From positions 1-64,000 of the forward strand of contig JAGVVL010000029.1 of NCBI GenBank assembly GCA_018287875.1: a stretch of 64,000 nucleotides of DNA, written 5' to 3'. Every line of letters begins with the position of its first letter. The first letter of the stretch is position 1. This DNA is from Nigrospora sphaerica (taxonomy: Eukaryota > Ascomycota > Sordariomycetes > Amphisphaeriales > Apiosporaceae). The translations under genes and the position numbers were made by a program. Below are positions 43,711 to 54,486 of this stretch, piece after piece. The notes beneath the pieces are model-generated. The model had not been told where the DNA came from. It worked only from the letters and a program-made list of their open reading frames with translations, and did no database searches.

Positions 43711-44128
43711 GCACTCTATCTCTTTTTTTAAAAGTAAATATTGTACTTTTTACCTAAACTTAAATTGTACTAAGCTTGGTCAATAGATTTTGTAAGTAGT
43801 TATTAGATAGGTGCTATGGCTATTTTGGCTGATTCGATTTAATAATATTCTATAGTTAAGTCATATGAATCTATAGAAAACACAGTCTTTTTAAGCTTGA
43901 TAGGTGATTGATAGGTAAAATATACAGCACTGGATAGCGCAAAAATAAATTGCATTCTCTTCCTGTTGAAGTTAGCGCAACTCATTTTAATATAAATAAA
44001 CTGTTGCACTTCTTTGATAAGCGCTTAATCACAGTTAAGCCAAAGTGCACGCAATAGATAGAAGCTAACAAAAGTTAGAAGCAATCTTTTTAAAAAAATC
44101 GGTTGCAATATATGCAATTTCTTTTAAA
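43711..44128. other. Gap upstream of the giant ankyrin gene, no gene seen
   Basis: About 420 bp between the ankyrin gene (leftward) and a decayed ankyrin-like stretch. Short frames are all interrupted and none is recognisable. It must hold the promoter of the ankyrin gene, but no convincing -35/-10 pair stands out. Confidence 0.5.
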
Positions 44129-44493
44129 GATGCATGTGCAGCCCAGAGGATAGGGAACAGAGATCATGCCCTATACATGCTTCTGCTAAAAACCATGAAG
44201 CAGTAATGGAAAGGTTACTTAAAAATAGAGCAGACCTTCATTAAGCAAATACAAGAAAGTTTTCAATTTATTACTACAACAGGGCGTTAAGAAGAATATA
44301 AAGAGCGAAGGTGTATCAACTTGTGGCATTTGCATACAGTTCAGATAAAGTTGCTTTAATGCAACTATTGCTTTCGTATCTCAAACAAGACGAGATAGGT
44401 AACACTTGGTTGAATCACGCTTTAAAAAAGAATGATCCAAAATATGAAATATCTTTTATCCAATGGTATGGTGGTATAAATAAGCAGTTTTAA
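44129..44493 (+). pseudogene. Decayed ankyrin-like gene fragment
   Basis: Three short frames in succession read like ankyrin repeats: ACAAQRIGNRDHALYMLLL, then IHASAKNHEAVMERLLKNRA, then LLLQQGVKKN, followed by an open stretch of 60 codons (AFAYSSDKVALMQLLLSYL) to 44493. Stops and shifts between them are more frequent than in neighbouring genes, and not all lie in homopolymers, so this looks like true decay. It lies between the giant ankyrin gene and sucA. Confidence 0.45.
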
Positions 44494-44741
44494 GTGCAAA
44501 TTTTAAAGTTCTAGTATATGGTCAAATTTATCTCTCAGGAATAAGGCGAAGTCATATGTGCATTAAAGCTAAATTGTGTACATTCAACTACTGCCATGCA
44601 CTAAAAAATACGGTATCATAGAGTAAAAGATATGATATGTCTTGTATCGTTTTTTCAATGAATGAAATATATAGACATTGAACTCTGATTAGGAAATCGG
44701 TACAGTACGGACATAAGCGGGTAGCTATATAGGTATTTAAT

Positions 44742-47532
44742 ATGAAAAAATCATCTGCAGAAAAAAGTTAAGTTTGCGTGACCTGATGGGAACAAGCTGG
44801 CTAGGGAGCCTTGACAGTCAATGGTTAGAAAGCGAGCTGACAAAATATCAGGAAGATCCTTCTCAAGTTGAACCAGAATGGAAAAAATTATTTGATAAGC
44901 TATTAGCAGATGCAAGTTGGTCTGATATTTCTTATAGCCAACCTGTAGTTTCCCGTGCGACAGGCCATGCGCTGAATGCACAAGAGATGTCTCATGAAAT
45001 GGCTGCTCAACCTTTTCCCGCTACTACTCTTATTAAAGCCTTTAGAGCTTATGGTCACCTAAAAGCTAATATTGATCCATTAGGGTTAACGGCACAGTCA
45101 GATGTCTCTGAACTAACCCTAGAAGCTCATGGTTTAAATGAAGCAATGCTCAACACAGAAGTAGAGCTTAACGGAGAGCTAGGATTGGAGAGGGCTAAAT
45201 TATCCGATATTTTATCCCGTTTATATACTATCTATTGCGACTCTATTGGATTTGAGACTCAACATATTTTATCGGTAGAGGAAAAAGTTGGTTAAGCGAG
45301 CAAATCGAACGCTACCACGCAATCAATACCTCAGAAACTAAAAAAGGATTTTACATCGTGTATTAGAACCCGATGGATTAGAAAAACACTTGGGCTCTCA
45401 ATTTGTAGGTCAGAAACGTTTTTCGATTGAAGGTGCAGATAGTTTAATGCCTATGTTAGATACTGTAGTGTTAGCAGCGGCTGAAAAGAATATACGGCAC
45501 ATTAACTTAGGTATGGCTCACCGTGGTCGTTTAAATGTTTTGATTAACTTACTTGGTAAAGCGCCTAAAGAGCTTTTTAAAGAATTTTCAGGCCAATATA
45601 GTGAAGAGGATTTACTAAGTGGTGATGTTAAATATCATAAAGGATTTAAATCTACTTTAAAAAGTAGTCGCGGTACGGTTTCTGTAGAACTCGCTTTTAA
45701 CCCCTCTCACTTGGAAGTGGTTAACCCAGTCGTGGAAGGCATGACACGCGCTAAGCAAGATGCCGTGGAAGAAGTAGATAATATTTACCAAGAAGCGCTA
45801 CCTATCTTAATTCATGGAGATGCAGCTTTTGCTGGGCAAGGCGTCGTGATGGAGACTTTACAATTGTCTCAAACACCCGCTTATACCACAGGGGTACCAT
45901 TCATATTGTATTAAATAACCAGGTTGGCTTTACAACTGATCCAAGACAAGCACGTTCTACTCACTATTGTACGGATGTGGGTAAAATGATCGATGCCCCT
46001 ATTTTTCATGTGAATGGTAATGATCCTGAAGCCGCTTGTCGAGCAATAGATTTAGCCTTAGGTTTTCGTCAAACCTTCAATCGAGATGTTATTATTGATT
46101 TAGTCTGTTATCGCCGTCATGGCCATAATGAAGGGGATGAGCCAGCGGCTACACAACCTGTAATGTATCAAACAGTGCGTGCACAAGGCCCAGTATGGAG
46201 TCATTTTGCTAAAACGTTACAAGATCAGGGTATTATTCAAGCCGGAGAAGCAGAAGCCTGGATAGGGGAATATCGAAAACGTGTGAGCCAAGGTGAACCG
46301 GTGGCTTCCTTAGCGGTTGAATCACTGAGTACAGCGCCAGCAGAGAACATAGATGACTGGCGTGTTTGCCCTCCAACAGCCGTTGCCATAAAAAGTTTAA
46401 AAGCTTATGAACAAGCATTAACGCAGCTGCCAGAAGATATGCCATTACAACCGCAAGTAGCTAAATTAATGTCTGATCGACAAAAAATGCTGCAAGGGGT
46501 CTTGCCACTTAATTGGGGAACTGCAGAAACTTTAGCCTATGCTAGTTTATTATCAGAAGGTTTTAATATTCGGTTAACTGGACAAGATACGGAGCGAGGC
46601 ACGTTTGCGCATCGACATGCTGTTTTACATCATTATAAAACGGGAGAGACATATACCCCGCTTTCTACGCTTACACAAAGACGCAAGCAATTTTCTATTT
46701 ACGATTCTGTCTTGTCTGAAATGGCGACGATGGGATTTGAATATGGATATGCCTCTAGGCAGCCCAATACTTTAGTGATTTGGGAAGCTCAGTATGGTGA
46801 TTTCGTCAATGGCGCGCAAATGGTCATTGATCAATTTATTAGTTCCAGTGAGCAAAAATGGGGTGAGTTAAGTGGTCTTGTGTTATTTTTACCACACGGG
46901 TATGAAGGAGCAGGGCCAGAGCATAGCTCAGCACGATTAGAGCGATTTTTACAATTGTGTGCCCAACAAAATATACAAGTTTGTGCACCCACCACACCGG
47001 CTCAGCATTTCCACTTACTAAGACGTCAGTTACTACGTCAACATTGGCGTAAACCATTAGTGGTAATGACGCCTAAAAGTCTATTACGTAGTAAGCATGC
47101 GACTTCAGAGTTAAAAGATTTAAGTGATAATGCGTTTGAAGCGATCTTGCCTTCACAAGAATCCTTAGATGCAGCGCAAGTAAAACGAATCATTTTATGT
47201 TCTGGTAAAGTATATTATGATTTGATGGTAGCGAAGACTGAAGCACATCAAGACATAGCAATCGTACGAATTGAGCAACTTTATCCTTTCCCGGATCAAG
47301 AGCTCGATGCAATACTTAAGACCTATCCTAATGCAAGTGAAGTCATTTGGTGTCAGGAAGAACCTAAAAACCAAGGCGCTTGGCAATGGATACGTTCGCA
47401 ATTAGAAAATGTATTAACAGATAGGCATCAGTTAAGATACATCGGACGTCCAGAAGCAGCAGCCACTGCGGTGGGCTCCCCTTACGTCATGCGGCAGAAC
47501 AAAAAGCGTTGGTCCAGGAAGCGTTGGGATAA
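44742..47532 (+). CDS. sucA: 2-oxoglutarate dehydrogenase E1 component
   Basis: The thiamine-diphosphate decarboxylase of the 2-oxoglutarate dehydrogenase complex. N-terminal TSWLGSLDSQWLESELTKY, then AYGHLKANIDPL, MAHRGRLNVLINLLGK, GDVKYHKGF, NPSHLEVVNPVVEG, HGDAAFAGQGVVMET, RRHGHNEGDEPA and ENPLxxxxEQLYPFP-type C-terminal elements. Five one-base losses (44761-44766, 45288-45292, 45340-45345, 45891-45894, 47478-47481) interrupt it. The last restores a normal C-terminus ending EALG at 47532 instead of a longer aberrant tail. About 931 residues. sucB follows after 65 bases. Confidence 0.95.
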
Positions 47533-47597
47533 ATATTATTTTCATATAAAATTAAATAGTCATTTTAACTACACTGTAAATTTTGAGAACTACTACC

Positions 47598-48779
47598 ATG
47601 AGCACGAAAAATAAGGTTATTAATATTGAAGCTCCTATATACCCTGAGTCGGTTACCGAGTCCACTATTGTTAAGTGGTACGTTAAAGAGGGAGATGTAG
47701 TTGAATTAGATCAAAAATTAGTAGATCTTGAAACCGATAAAGTCGTGTTAGAAGTAGTAGCGACAGCGCCTGGAAGAATAGCAAGTATTGTACAATCTGA
47801 AGATGCGGTGGTAGAAGAAAAAGCTCTTCTGGGAACCTTAGAAGTAGGAGCCGTAGCCTCAGAAGCCAAGCCTTCAGTCGAAGAGACGGCAACGGTTCAA
47901 ACTCAAAGTAAGCCCGTTGAAGAAGAATCCGAGCCTAAAGGCTTAGCCCGTCTGTTTCAAAGTCCGTCTGCACGTCGTTCCCGTAAAGGAAAACAGGAAG
48001 AAGCAAAAGCTACGGTTACTAATCAATCTGCTTCCACACCAAGTCCAAGCAGTGCACCTAAAGCAGTTGCTTCCGTATCTAATGCCGTTGAAAGAGTGCC
48101 AATGAGTCGTTTACGCGCTAAAATTGCAGAACGTTTACTGGCTGCTCAACATCAAGCCGCAATTTTAACGACTTTCAACGAGGTAAATTTACAGGCGATA
48201 ATGGATTTACGTAGTCGATATAAAGACTCCTTTGAGAAACAGCATGGCATCAAATTAGGATTTATGTCGCTCTTTACTAAAGCTGTGGTACAAGCGCTTA
48301 AGCAGTTTCCAGGGGTGAATGCCTCTATTGAAGGCAATGATGTGTTATATCATCATTATTATGATATCGGTATTGCGGTTTCTACTGATCGCGGTTTGGT
48401 AGTGCCTGTGGTAAGAAATGCCGATCAGTTAAGCTTAAGTGAAATTGAAAAGCAAATTAATCTCTACGGTCAAAAAGCAAGAAACGGTACGATTGGGATT
48501 CAAGAACTAACAGGTGGTACCTTTACCATTACCAATGGAGGCGTGTTTGGTTCGCTACTGTCTACGCCTATTTTAAATCCTCCACAAAGTGGAATTTTAG
48601 GGATGCACAAAATAGAAGAAAGAGCAGTAGTAGAAAAAGGTCAAATCGTGGTTAGACCAATGATGTATTTAGCCTTATCTTATGATCATCGAATTATCGA
48701 TGGAAAAGAATCCGTTCAGTTCTTATCTACTGTGAAAAACTTATTAGAAGATCCAACTCGATTCTTATTGGATATTTAA
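47598..48779 (+). CDS. sucB: Dihydrolipoyllysine succinyltransferase, E2 component
   Basis: The E2 core of the 2-oxoglutarate dehydrogenase complex. 393 residues, intact. A lipoyl domain with [11 protein letters not shown] (lipoyl-Lys), a charged/Ala-Pro-rich linker with a basic patch ([11 protein letters not shown]) around the E3/E1-binding region, and the catalytic domain with [16 protein letters not shown] and [12 protein letters not shown] (catalytic His and Asp). ATG 47598 gives the normal N-terminus. Its TAA overlaps the mutS ATG (TAATG), implying translational coupling of a TCA-cycle gene to mismatch repair. Confidence 0.95.
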   Translation: MSTKNKVINIEAPIYPESVTESTIVKWYVKEGDVVELDQKLVDLETDKVVLEVVATAPGRIASIVQSEDAVVEEKALLGTLEVGAVASEAKPSVEETATVQTQSKPVEEESEPKGLARLFQSPSARRSRKGKQEEAKATVTNQSASTPSPSSAPKAVASVSNAVERVPMSRLRAKIAERLLAAQHQAAILTTFNEVNLQAIMDLRSRYKDSFEKQHGIKLGFMSLFTKAVVQALKQFPGVNASIEGNDVLYHHYYDIGIAVSTDRGLVVPVVRNADQLSLSEIEKQINLYGQKARNGTIGIQELTGGTFTITNGGVFGSLLSTPILNPPQSGILGMHKIEERAVVEKGQIVVRPMMYLALSYDHRIIDGKESVQFLSTVKNLLEDPTRFLLDI

Positions 48780-51209
48780 TGTCGCATACCCCAATGATCC
48801 GCCAATATTTGCGGATCAAGGAAAAATACCCTAACCATTTTTTATTTTATCGGTTAGGGGATTTTTATGAATTATTTTATGAAGACGCGATTAAAGGATC
48901 TGAGTTATTAGGAATTCGACTCACAGCGCGTGGTCAATCTGATGGCAGTCCTGTGCCAATGGCTGGCATTCCCTTTCATAGCGCAGATAGCTATAAAGCG
49001 AAGTTACTTAAGCATGGCGCCTCTATTGCTATTTGCGAAGAGGAGGAGGCAGGGGAAGAGGGTGGTTCGTCTGATCCGGGTTTAAAAAACGCGAAGTAAA
49101 AGCCGTCATTACCCCTGGAACCGTTAGTGCGGAAGCCTTGTTAGAAGCCAATCAAGAAAACCTACTGATTGCAGTTGCAAAAGCTAGTCATACGTTTGGT
49201 ATTGTGATTTTAGAGGTAGCGAGCGGGCGATTTGAAGCGTTGATGTGTGATACGCTTGAAAATTTAGTCACAGAGTTACACCGTTTACAACCTGCTGAAC
49301 TATTGCTTAGCCATTCCTTAGCGGAGCAATTAGACGTAAAGCAATTTAATTGTTGTATACAACGTCAAGATGAGTATCACTTCGATAGTAACAAAGCGGC
49401 TCGACTCTTAACTGAGCATTTTCAGGTGAATAACCTTAAGGCATTAGGTTGTGAAGACTTACCTGCTATTGTAAAAGCTTCGGGTTGTTTATTATCCTAT
49501 CTACAGATTACACAACAAACCACCTTAACCCATGTACAACGACTGAAACTTTTAAATGCAAAGCATACCGTCTTTTTAGATGCGCAAACTCAGCAGCACC
49601 TAGAATTGACTCAAAATTTGCAAGGGACTAAAGACAAAACGGTTGCTTGGATATTAGATAAAACAGCGACTGCCATGGGCAGTCGTTTGTTAATTCGATG
49701 GCTTAAAAATCCAATACGGGATATCGAAAAAATTGAAGCACGGCAGATGGCTATTAAAGCCTTACTGATTGCGTATCCTATTGAGGGTCAGTCTTATCAA
49801 CCCCTTTATTTTTAATCTGTTATCGCTTACTTAAGCAGATTGGTGATATTGAGCGTATTTTGGGTCGAATCGGTTTACGCTCTGCTCGCCCTCGTGATTT
49901 GATTCAACTGAGGGCTGCTTTGCGGGTCTTACCTGAATTAAAAACACAGCTACAGCCTGTAGCGTTAACGTCATTGTTAGTAGAAAAGATTTATAATCAA
50001 CTCTCTTTTCCTCTCGAACTGTCTAAAGAATTAGAAATGGCATTAGTGGAAGAGCCGCCTTTATCCATCCGAGAAGGTGGAGTGATTGCAAAAGGTTATC
50101 ATCCAGAACTCGATGCCTTGCGTAATTTTAGTACCGATGCAGATCAATATTTAAAAGAATTAGAGAATAGAGAAAGAGATCGCACGGGCATCAGTAAATT
50201 AAAAGTGAATTTTAACCGAGTGCATGGGTATTATATTGAGATTAGTCGTCAGCACAAAGAGCCTTTGCCTACTGACTATACTCGTCGACAAACCCTAAAA
50301 AATACTGAGCGATTTATTACGCCTGAATTAAAACATTATGAAAATAAAGCCTTAAGTGCCCGTGCTAAGGCGTTGATGTTAGAGAAAAAGCTATATGAAG
50401 CGTTAATGGAGAGAGTGGCTATCGACCTTATACCACTTCAAAAAATCGCAAAAGCGTGTAGCCTTTTAGATGTACTCAGTTGCTTAGCAGAAAGAGCTGA
50501 ACATTTAAATTTAAAATGTCCTATCTTGTCTAATGAACCTGCTATTTCAATTGAAAAAGGTCGTCATTTTATTATTGAGCAAGTCAGTCAACATCCTTTT
50601 ATTGCCAACAATGTACAATTAGATTTAGATCGACGGATGTTACTCATTACCGGCCCTAATATGGGAGGTAAATCCACCTATATGCGTCAAACGGCCTTAA
50701 TCGTTTTATTAGCGATGATTGGAAGTTTTGTGCCCGCTGAAAGTGCAACCATTTACCCGGTAGATGGGATTTTTACCCGTATCGGTTCAGGTGATGACTT
50801 AGCAGGAGGGCGTTCTACTTTTATGGTAGAAATGAATGAGATGGCTAACATCCTACAACATGCCACCAATGAAAGTTTAGTATTAATTGATGAGATTGGA
50901 AGAGGGACTAGTACTTATGATGGCCTCTCCTTAGCTTACGCGTGTGCTGAGCATTTAGCAAAAGTCACTCAATCCTATACGCTATTTTCTACGCATTATT
51001 TTGAGTTAACTCATTTAGATCATATTCATAATATTGCCAATATTCACTTAGCGGTGGCTACGCAAGGGGAAGATTTATCATTCTTATATACGGTTAGAGA
51101 AGGGCCTTCGTATCGAAGCTATGGGATCAAAGTGGCTAAATTAGCTGGCTTACCCCTTAGTGTCATTCAACGCGCTGAAGAAAAATTACAAGAACTAGAA
51201 AAAGTGTAA
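48779..51209 (+). CDS. mutS: DNA mismatch repair protein MutS
   Basis: MutS recognises mismatches. The mismatch-binding domain has [15 protein letters not shown] (Phe-x-Glu), then [25 protein letters not shown], the ATPase loop [29 protein letters not shown] and FSTHYFELT. Two one-base losses (49084-49089, 49801-49804). About 811 residues: the end EKLQELEKV comes right after the helix-turn-helix, so the C-terminal tetramerisation tail of E. coli MutS is absent. Around 49030-49090 the usual CEQxxDP segment reads [16 protein letters not shown], an unusual acidic stretch. The 3' end overlaps holB by 43 bases. Confidence 0.94.
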
Positions 51210-52234
51210 ACCAAGTGCTCTACGGTAATAAGTGCATTAAGGCTGTATTGATGGATGTCAGACTGTAATTCCTGCAACTGATCCCAAAAATTATATAGCG
51301 TTTCTTCGAAGATCGCAGCTATGAGTTGTTGCAATAAAGAGGGCTCTTGAATCGGTACAAGCATTTCTACATTTTCAGCGCCCAATTTTATCTCCAATAA
51401 TTGAACAGTGGCCTCCATTAAATAACTTAATAATTTTTCAATAGGCTGTTCGGACCATCTTTCGGCTACTGCTCTTGGTTCAACTCGTTTTAAGCCTAAA
51501 TTAATCAAATCTTGCCATATGAACTGATAGCATTCAATTTCATTATTTTCTAATAATGCTAATGCTTTTAAAGGAACATGCTGGGCTAGCCGAAGACTCA
51601 GCGAACATACACTATCTTCTACTGAAGCGGCAATAGATGAATTAGACTGCAACCATTTCTTCCCCTCTGCTTCACTGGGTTTAGGTAATATAATGGACTG
51701 ACATCGACTTTTAATGGTCGCTAATAGATTCGCGGGTCGACTGCTTGTTAATAAAAATAAGATGCCTTTGGCTGGTTCCTCTAATGTTTTAAGTAATGCA
51801 TGTTGAGCCGTAATATGTAAATCATCCACTGAATCAATAACGGCGACCGTATGATAAGCCACTGCATTTGGCATAGAAACATGATGCTTATTGGTTTGAT
51901 GTAAAGCATCGATTAATTGCCTGACTTGTTCAATAGAAATTTTAGTTTTCCCTCTATCTTCAGAACTTTTGAGATAATAATAATTCGGATGACTGCCCGC
52001 TTCATGCCATCGACAGGCGGAGCATTGTTGACAACTTAAATATAAATCGTTTTTCACACTAGGTTCTGTACATAACAAAAGCCTAGCAAATTGTTGAGTC
52101 AGAGTGGTTTTTCCCGCTCCAGTAGGGGCTTGTATTAATAACGCATGAGACAAAGCATTTGTTTGGGCGGCATGATACCATTGCTGCCATTGCTTTTGAT
52201 ACCAAGGTAAAGGGGTCTGTATCAAAGCGTTCAT
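51167..52234 (-). CDS. holB: DNA polymerase III subunit delta-prime
   Basis: A clamp-loader subunit. 355 codons. It shows the Walker A APTGAGKTTLTQQFA, the zinc module CQQCSACRWHEAGSHPN, SVDDLHITAQHALLKTLEEP and the SRC motif TIKSRCQSI. The last about 15 codons overlap mutS on the other strand and may be a 3' extension caused by a missing base. Its ATG overlaps the tmk stop (ATGA), as in the common tmk-holB pair. Confidence 0.9.
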   Translation of the reverse strand: MNALIQTPLPWYQKQWQQWYHAAQTNALSHALLIQAPTGAGKTTLTQQFARLLLCTEPSVKNDLYLSCQQCSACRWHEAGSHPNYYYLKSSEDRGKTKISIEQVRQLIDALHQTNKHHVSMPNAVAYHTVAVIDSVDDLHITAQHALLKTLEEPAKGILFLLTSSRPANLLATIKSRCQSIILPKPSEAEGKKWLQSNSSIAASVEDSVCSLSLRLAQHVPLKALALLENNEIECYQFIWQDLINLGLKRVEPRAVAERWSEQPIEKLLSYLMEATVQLLEIKLGAENVEMLVPIQEPSLLQQLIAAIFEETLYNFWDQLQELQSDIHQYSLNALITVEHLVYTFSSSCNFSSAR

Positions 52235-52898
52235 TGGCCTTTTTCTGCTATTAATTCATCTAAGATCTGGGTAATTTGAGTTTGTACCTGTAATAAAGGT
52301 TGGCTTGCATCAATCACCCGATAGTAATGCGTAGCTTCTTTCGCTCTCTTTAAATAAAGTTGGCGAGCGCGTTCAAAAAAATCGCTATTTTCTTGTTCAA
52401 TACGATCTAAAGCCACACCGGCTTTAGTATTTTTGATGTTAATTCGATCCAAAGCATCAGCTACGTTCATATCAAATAAAATAACACGGTCTATGCTTAA
52501 GGTTTGATGAATAAAGGTTTGTAAGGTATTAATCCATGCTATATCAACCCCTCGACCCCCGCCTTGATAGGCATAACTTGTTTCTGTGAAACGATCACAG
52601 ACCACCCAATGACCTTTTTGGAGGGCTGGCTGAATGACTTCTATAATATGCTGACGTCTAGCAGCAAACATCAGTAATAGTTCTGTTTCAGGTAAGATAA
52701 TTTCTTTTTGATGCTTCGACTCTAAAAAAGGGTTCGGATACTTTCAGCGAATGGTGTGCCACCTGGTTCGCGGGTAGTAATGACTTTTTTTGATAAGGAT
52801 TTTTGCAAGTAATCAGCAATAAAAGGTAGCTGCGTACTTTTTCCAACTCCTTCAATGCCTTCTAAACAAATAAAGCGACCTAATGGCATATGATGCAT
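52231..52898 (-). CDS. tmk: Thymidylate kinase
   Basis: Tmk converts dTMP to dTDP. The N-terminus has [16 protein letters not shown] (P-loop) and [15 protein letters not shown], then [34 protein letters not shown] and the lid region. One missing base in the A run 52724-52729 separates the first 57 codons. Starts at 52898 or 52889 are both possible. About 222 residues. Coupled to holB. Confidence 0.94.
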
Positions 52899-53118
52899 GT
52901 TTGAATATGAAAAATGAGGTTTCCATAGTATAGCATGTAACTCACCACATACCCCTTTATAGGTATTATATTTAATTGGATGGCATAGTTGCTAGTTTTA
53001 AATAGGTTTTCTTTCGTGTGGTAAGCAGAAAACATTTACTATACAGTACGTTTATTATAAATTTCAGTATTGCTTTAACTTTTTATTGGATCTAAATAAT
53101 TATATTTTTTAAACTCTT

Positions 53119-53934
53119 ATGCTTTATATCAACTCAAGGAGTGGGTTGCAGCCTAGACTATTTGTCAGGATCGGATTAATTATCTGCTTACATGGCATGG
53201 TATTTGCAAAGGTAAAAGCTCAACAGCCTGCCCCTATAGTCACTCACTCTCAGAAAAACACTTTTTTAAATCGAACCCAGTTGAGTATTCGAGACATTCA
53301 AGATGATAGAAGGCAAATCAGGTTGTTTCATAAATTAGGGTCATTTTCCTTCTTAGGAGAAGGGCCTACCTTAGGAGGGAGCGTGGGCTACCGAAGCGTA
53401 CTAGGGGTCAATCAAAATTATTGGGCAGGGGTGTATGGGTATTTGCCATTTGAGGTAGTGTGGGATACTGCTACTCATCCTTGTCAGATTTTGAATCTTA
53501 TTCTGAGTATAGTGGGAGTAGAAGGAGGAATGAAGGAAGGGCAACTAAGCCTTAATTTTTCCTTATTTCCAAGGCCCTCCGTTAACTGGCAATTAAGCTT
53601 GTATCGCTACGAATTTGAGCTGTTTGGGTTTGGTATATTACCACATATAGAAGGAGAGCATGCTTTTGGGGAATTTCCCTGTCAATTTTTTGCTGGAAAC
53701 GCTGAAACGGCGTTTTTTGGGAAAGCAACCATCATGCTCCCTAAACTCTTCAATTGGTGTACGGTAGAGATAAAAAATGGATACGCTTTAGAAAAGAATG
53801 CTTTAACCGGGTGGCAAGTTGCTGTTAATTTTGGCAAGCCTTATGAAGGCAAACACAATTGGTTAAATCGTCAAATTAATACGATGCCTTATTTAGAAAC
53901 AACTAAATTTCTTAAAGAGCTTATAGACCTATAG
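53119..53934 (+). CDS. Exported beta-rich protein, family member 1 (no ankyrin repeats)
   Basis: 271 residues, intact, no known family. A basic start and hydrophobic core (FVRIGLIICLHGMVFA) followed by KVKAQQ look like a Sec signal. The mature part begins NRTQLSIRDI and is a run of alternating polar/hydrophobic, Gly- and Tyr/Trp-rich segments: GGSVGYRSVLGVNQNYWAGV, GVEGGMKEGQLSLNFSLF, ATIMLPKLFNWCTVEIKNGY. It ends near RQINTMPYLETT. The next three genes share this domain but add ankyrin repeats. The strand pattern suggests an outer-membrane barrel and recalls the barrel of inverse autotransporters (GYR, E-x-G-x-x-x-G); that is inference. Confidence 0.72.
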   Translation: MLYINSRSGLQPRLFVRIGLIICLHGMVFAKVKAQQPAPIVTHSQKNTFLNRTQLSIRDIQDDRRQIRLFHKLGSFSFLGEGPTLGGSVGYRSVLGVNQNYWAGVYGYLPFEVVWDTATHPCQILNLILSIVGVEGGMKEGQLSLNFSLFPRPSVNWQLSLYRYEFELFGFGILPHIEGEHAFGEFPCQFFAGNAETAFFGKATIMLPKLFNWCTVEIKNGYALEKNALTGWQVAVNFGKPYEGKHNWLNRQINTMPYLETTKFLKELIDL

Positions 53935-54442
53935 AATAAAGTTTATATAACAAAAAAATATAAGCCATTCTTTATCCAAAGTCAGTACAAAACTTAGACC
54001 TTGTATTGCATTGAGAGACAGTAGAGAAGACTAGACAAACTCATGTGGTTGGAATTAGTACCCAGTACGGTAATATAAAATTATTATTAGCTCCTACTGC
54101 AGAAATTGATACCAAGCATGCAAATAGGGAAAGTACTTTATTCCTTTCAGGAGAATGAGAGTATCTTTCAAAGCGTCTGATTACTACTACGATAGTGTAA
54201 GAAGCTATTCTGTTATTCACGAGCGCTACTGACTACGCGAATGTTACAAAAGAACAGCGTTAGCAATGCAGTAGCTATTAAGAAAAGAAGTCAATACGGC
54301 GTACTGACTTAAATCATGCCTTTACCTGAAGGTGCTGAGATGCTAGACTTTCCATCATGCTAAGGCGGAAGCTCCTATATCCAAAATGCCTGAAATAAAA
54401 GTGCTTTGAATGGTGAATGCTCTATTTATAGGACAAGAAACG
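53935..54442. other. Gap between family members 1 and 2, mostly featureless
   Basis: No intact gene. Close to member 2, 54347-54472 reads FHHAKAEAPISKM and continues past one stop with LFIGQETLVLLYTVV. This looks like a decayed ankyrin repeat, but the evidence is thin. The remainder shows only short interrupted frames. Confidence 0.35.
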
Positions 54443-54473
54443 CTTGTTTTACTCTACACAGTGGTAAAGTAAG
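54443..54473 (+). promoter_or_regulatory. 31-nt hairpin upstream of family member 2
   Basis: CTTGTTTTAC, an 11-base loop, then GTAAAGTAAG. In RNA all ten positions pair, eight as Watson-Crick and two as G-U. It ends 13 bases before the ATG of the next gene. Same stem length, loop length and 3' arm core (GTAAAGTA) as at 56137 and 57932. Confidence 0.6.
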
Positions 54474-54486
54474 TTAGCGAGGTTTA

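Noticed and set aside
47533..47614. A longer C-terminus of SucA reaching 47614
   Set aside because: It is unlike any 2-oxoglutarate dehydrogenase; restoring one base in the C run 47478-47481 gives a normal SucA ending at 47532.
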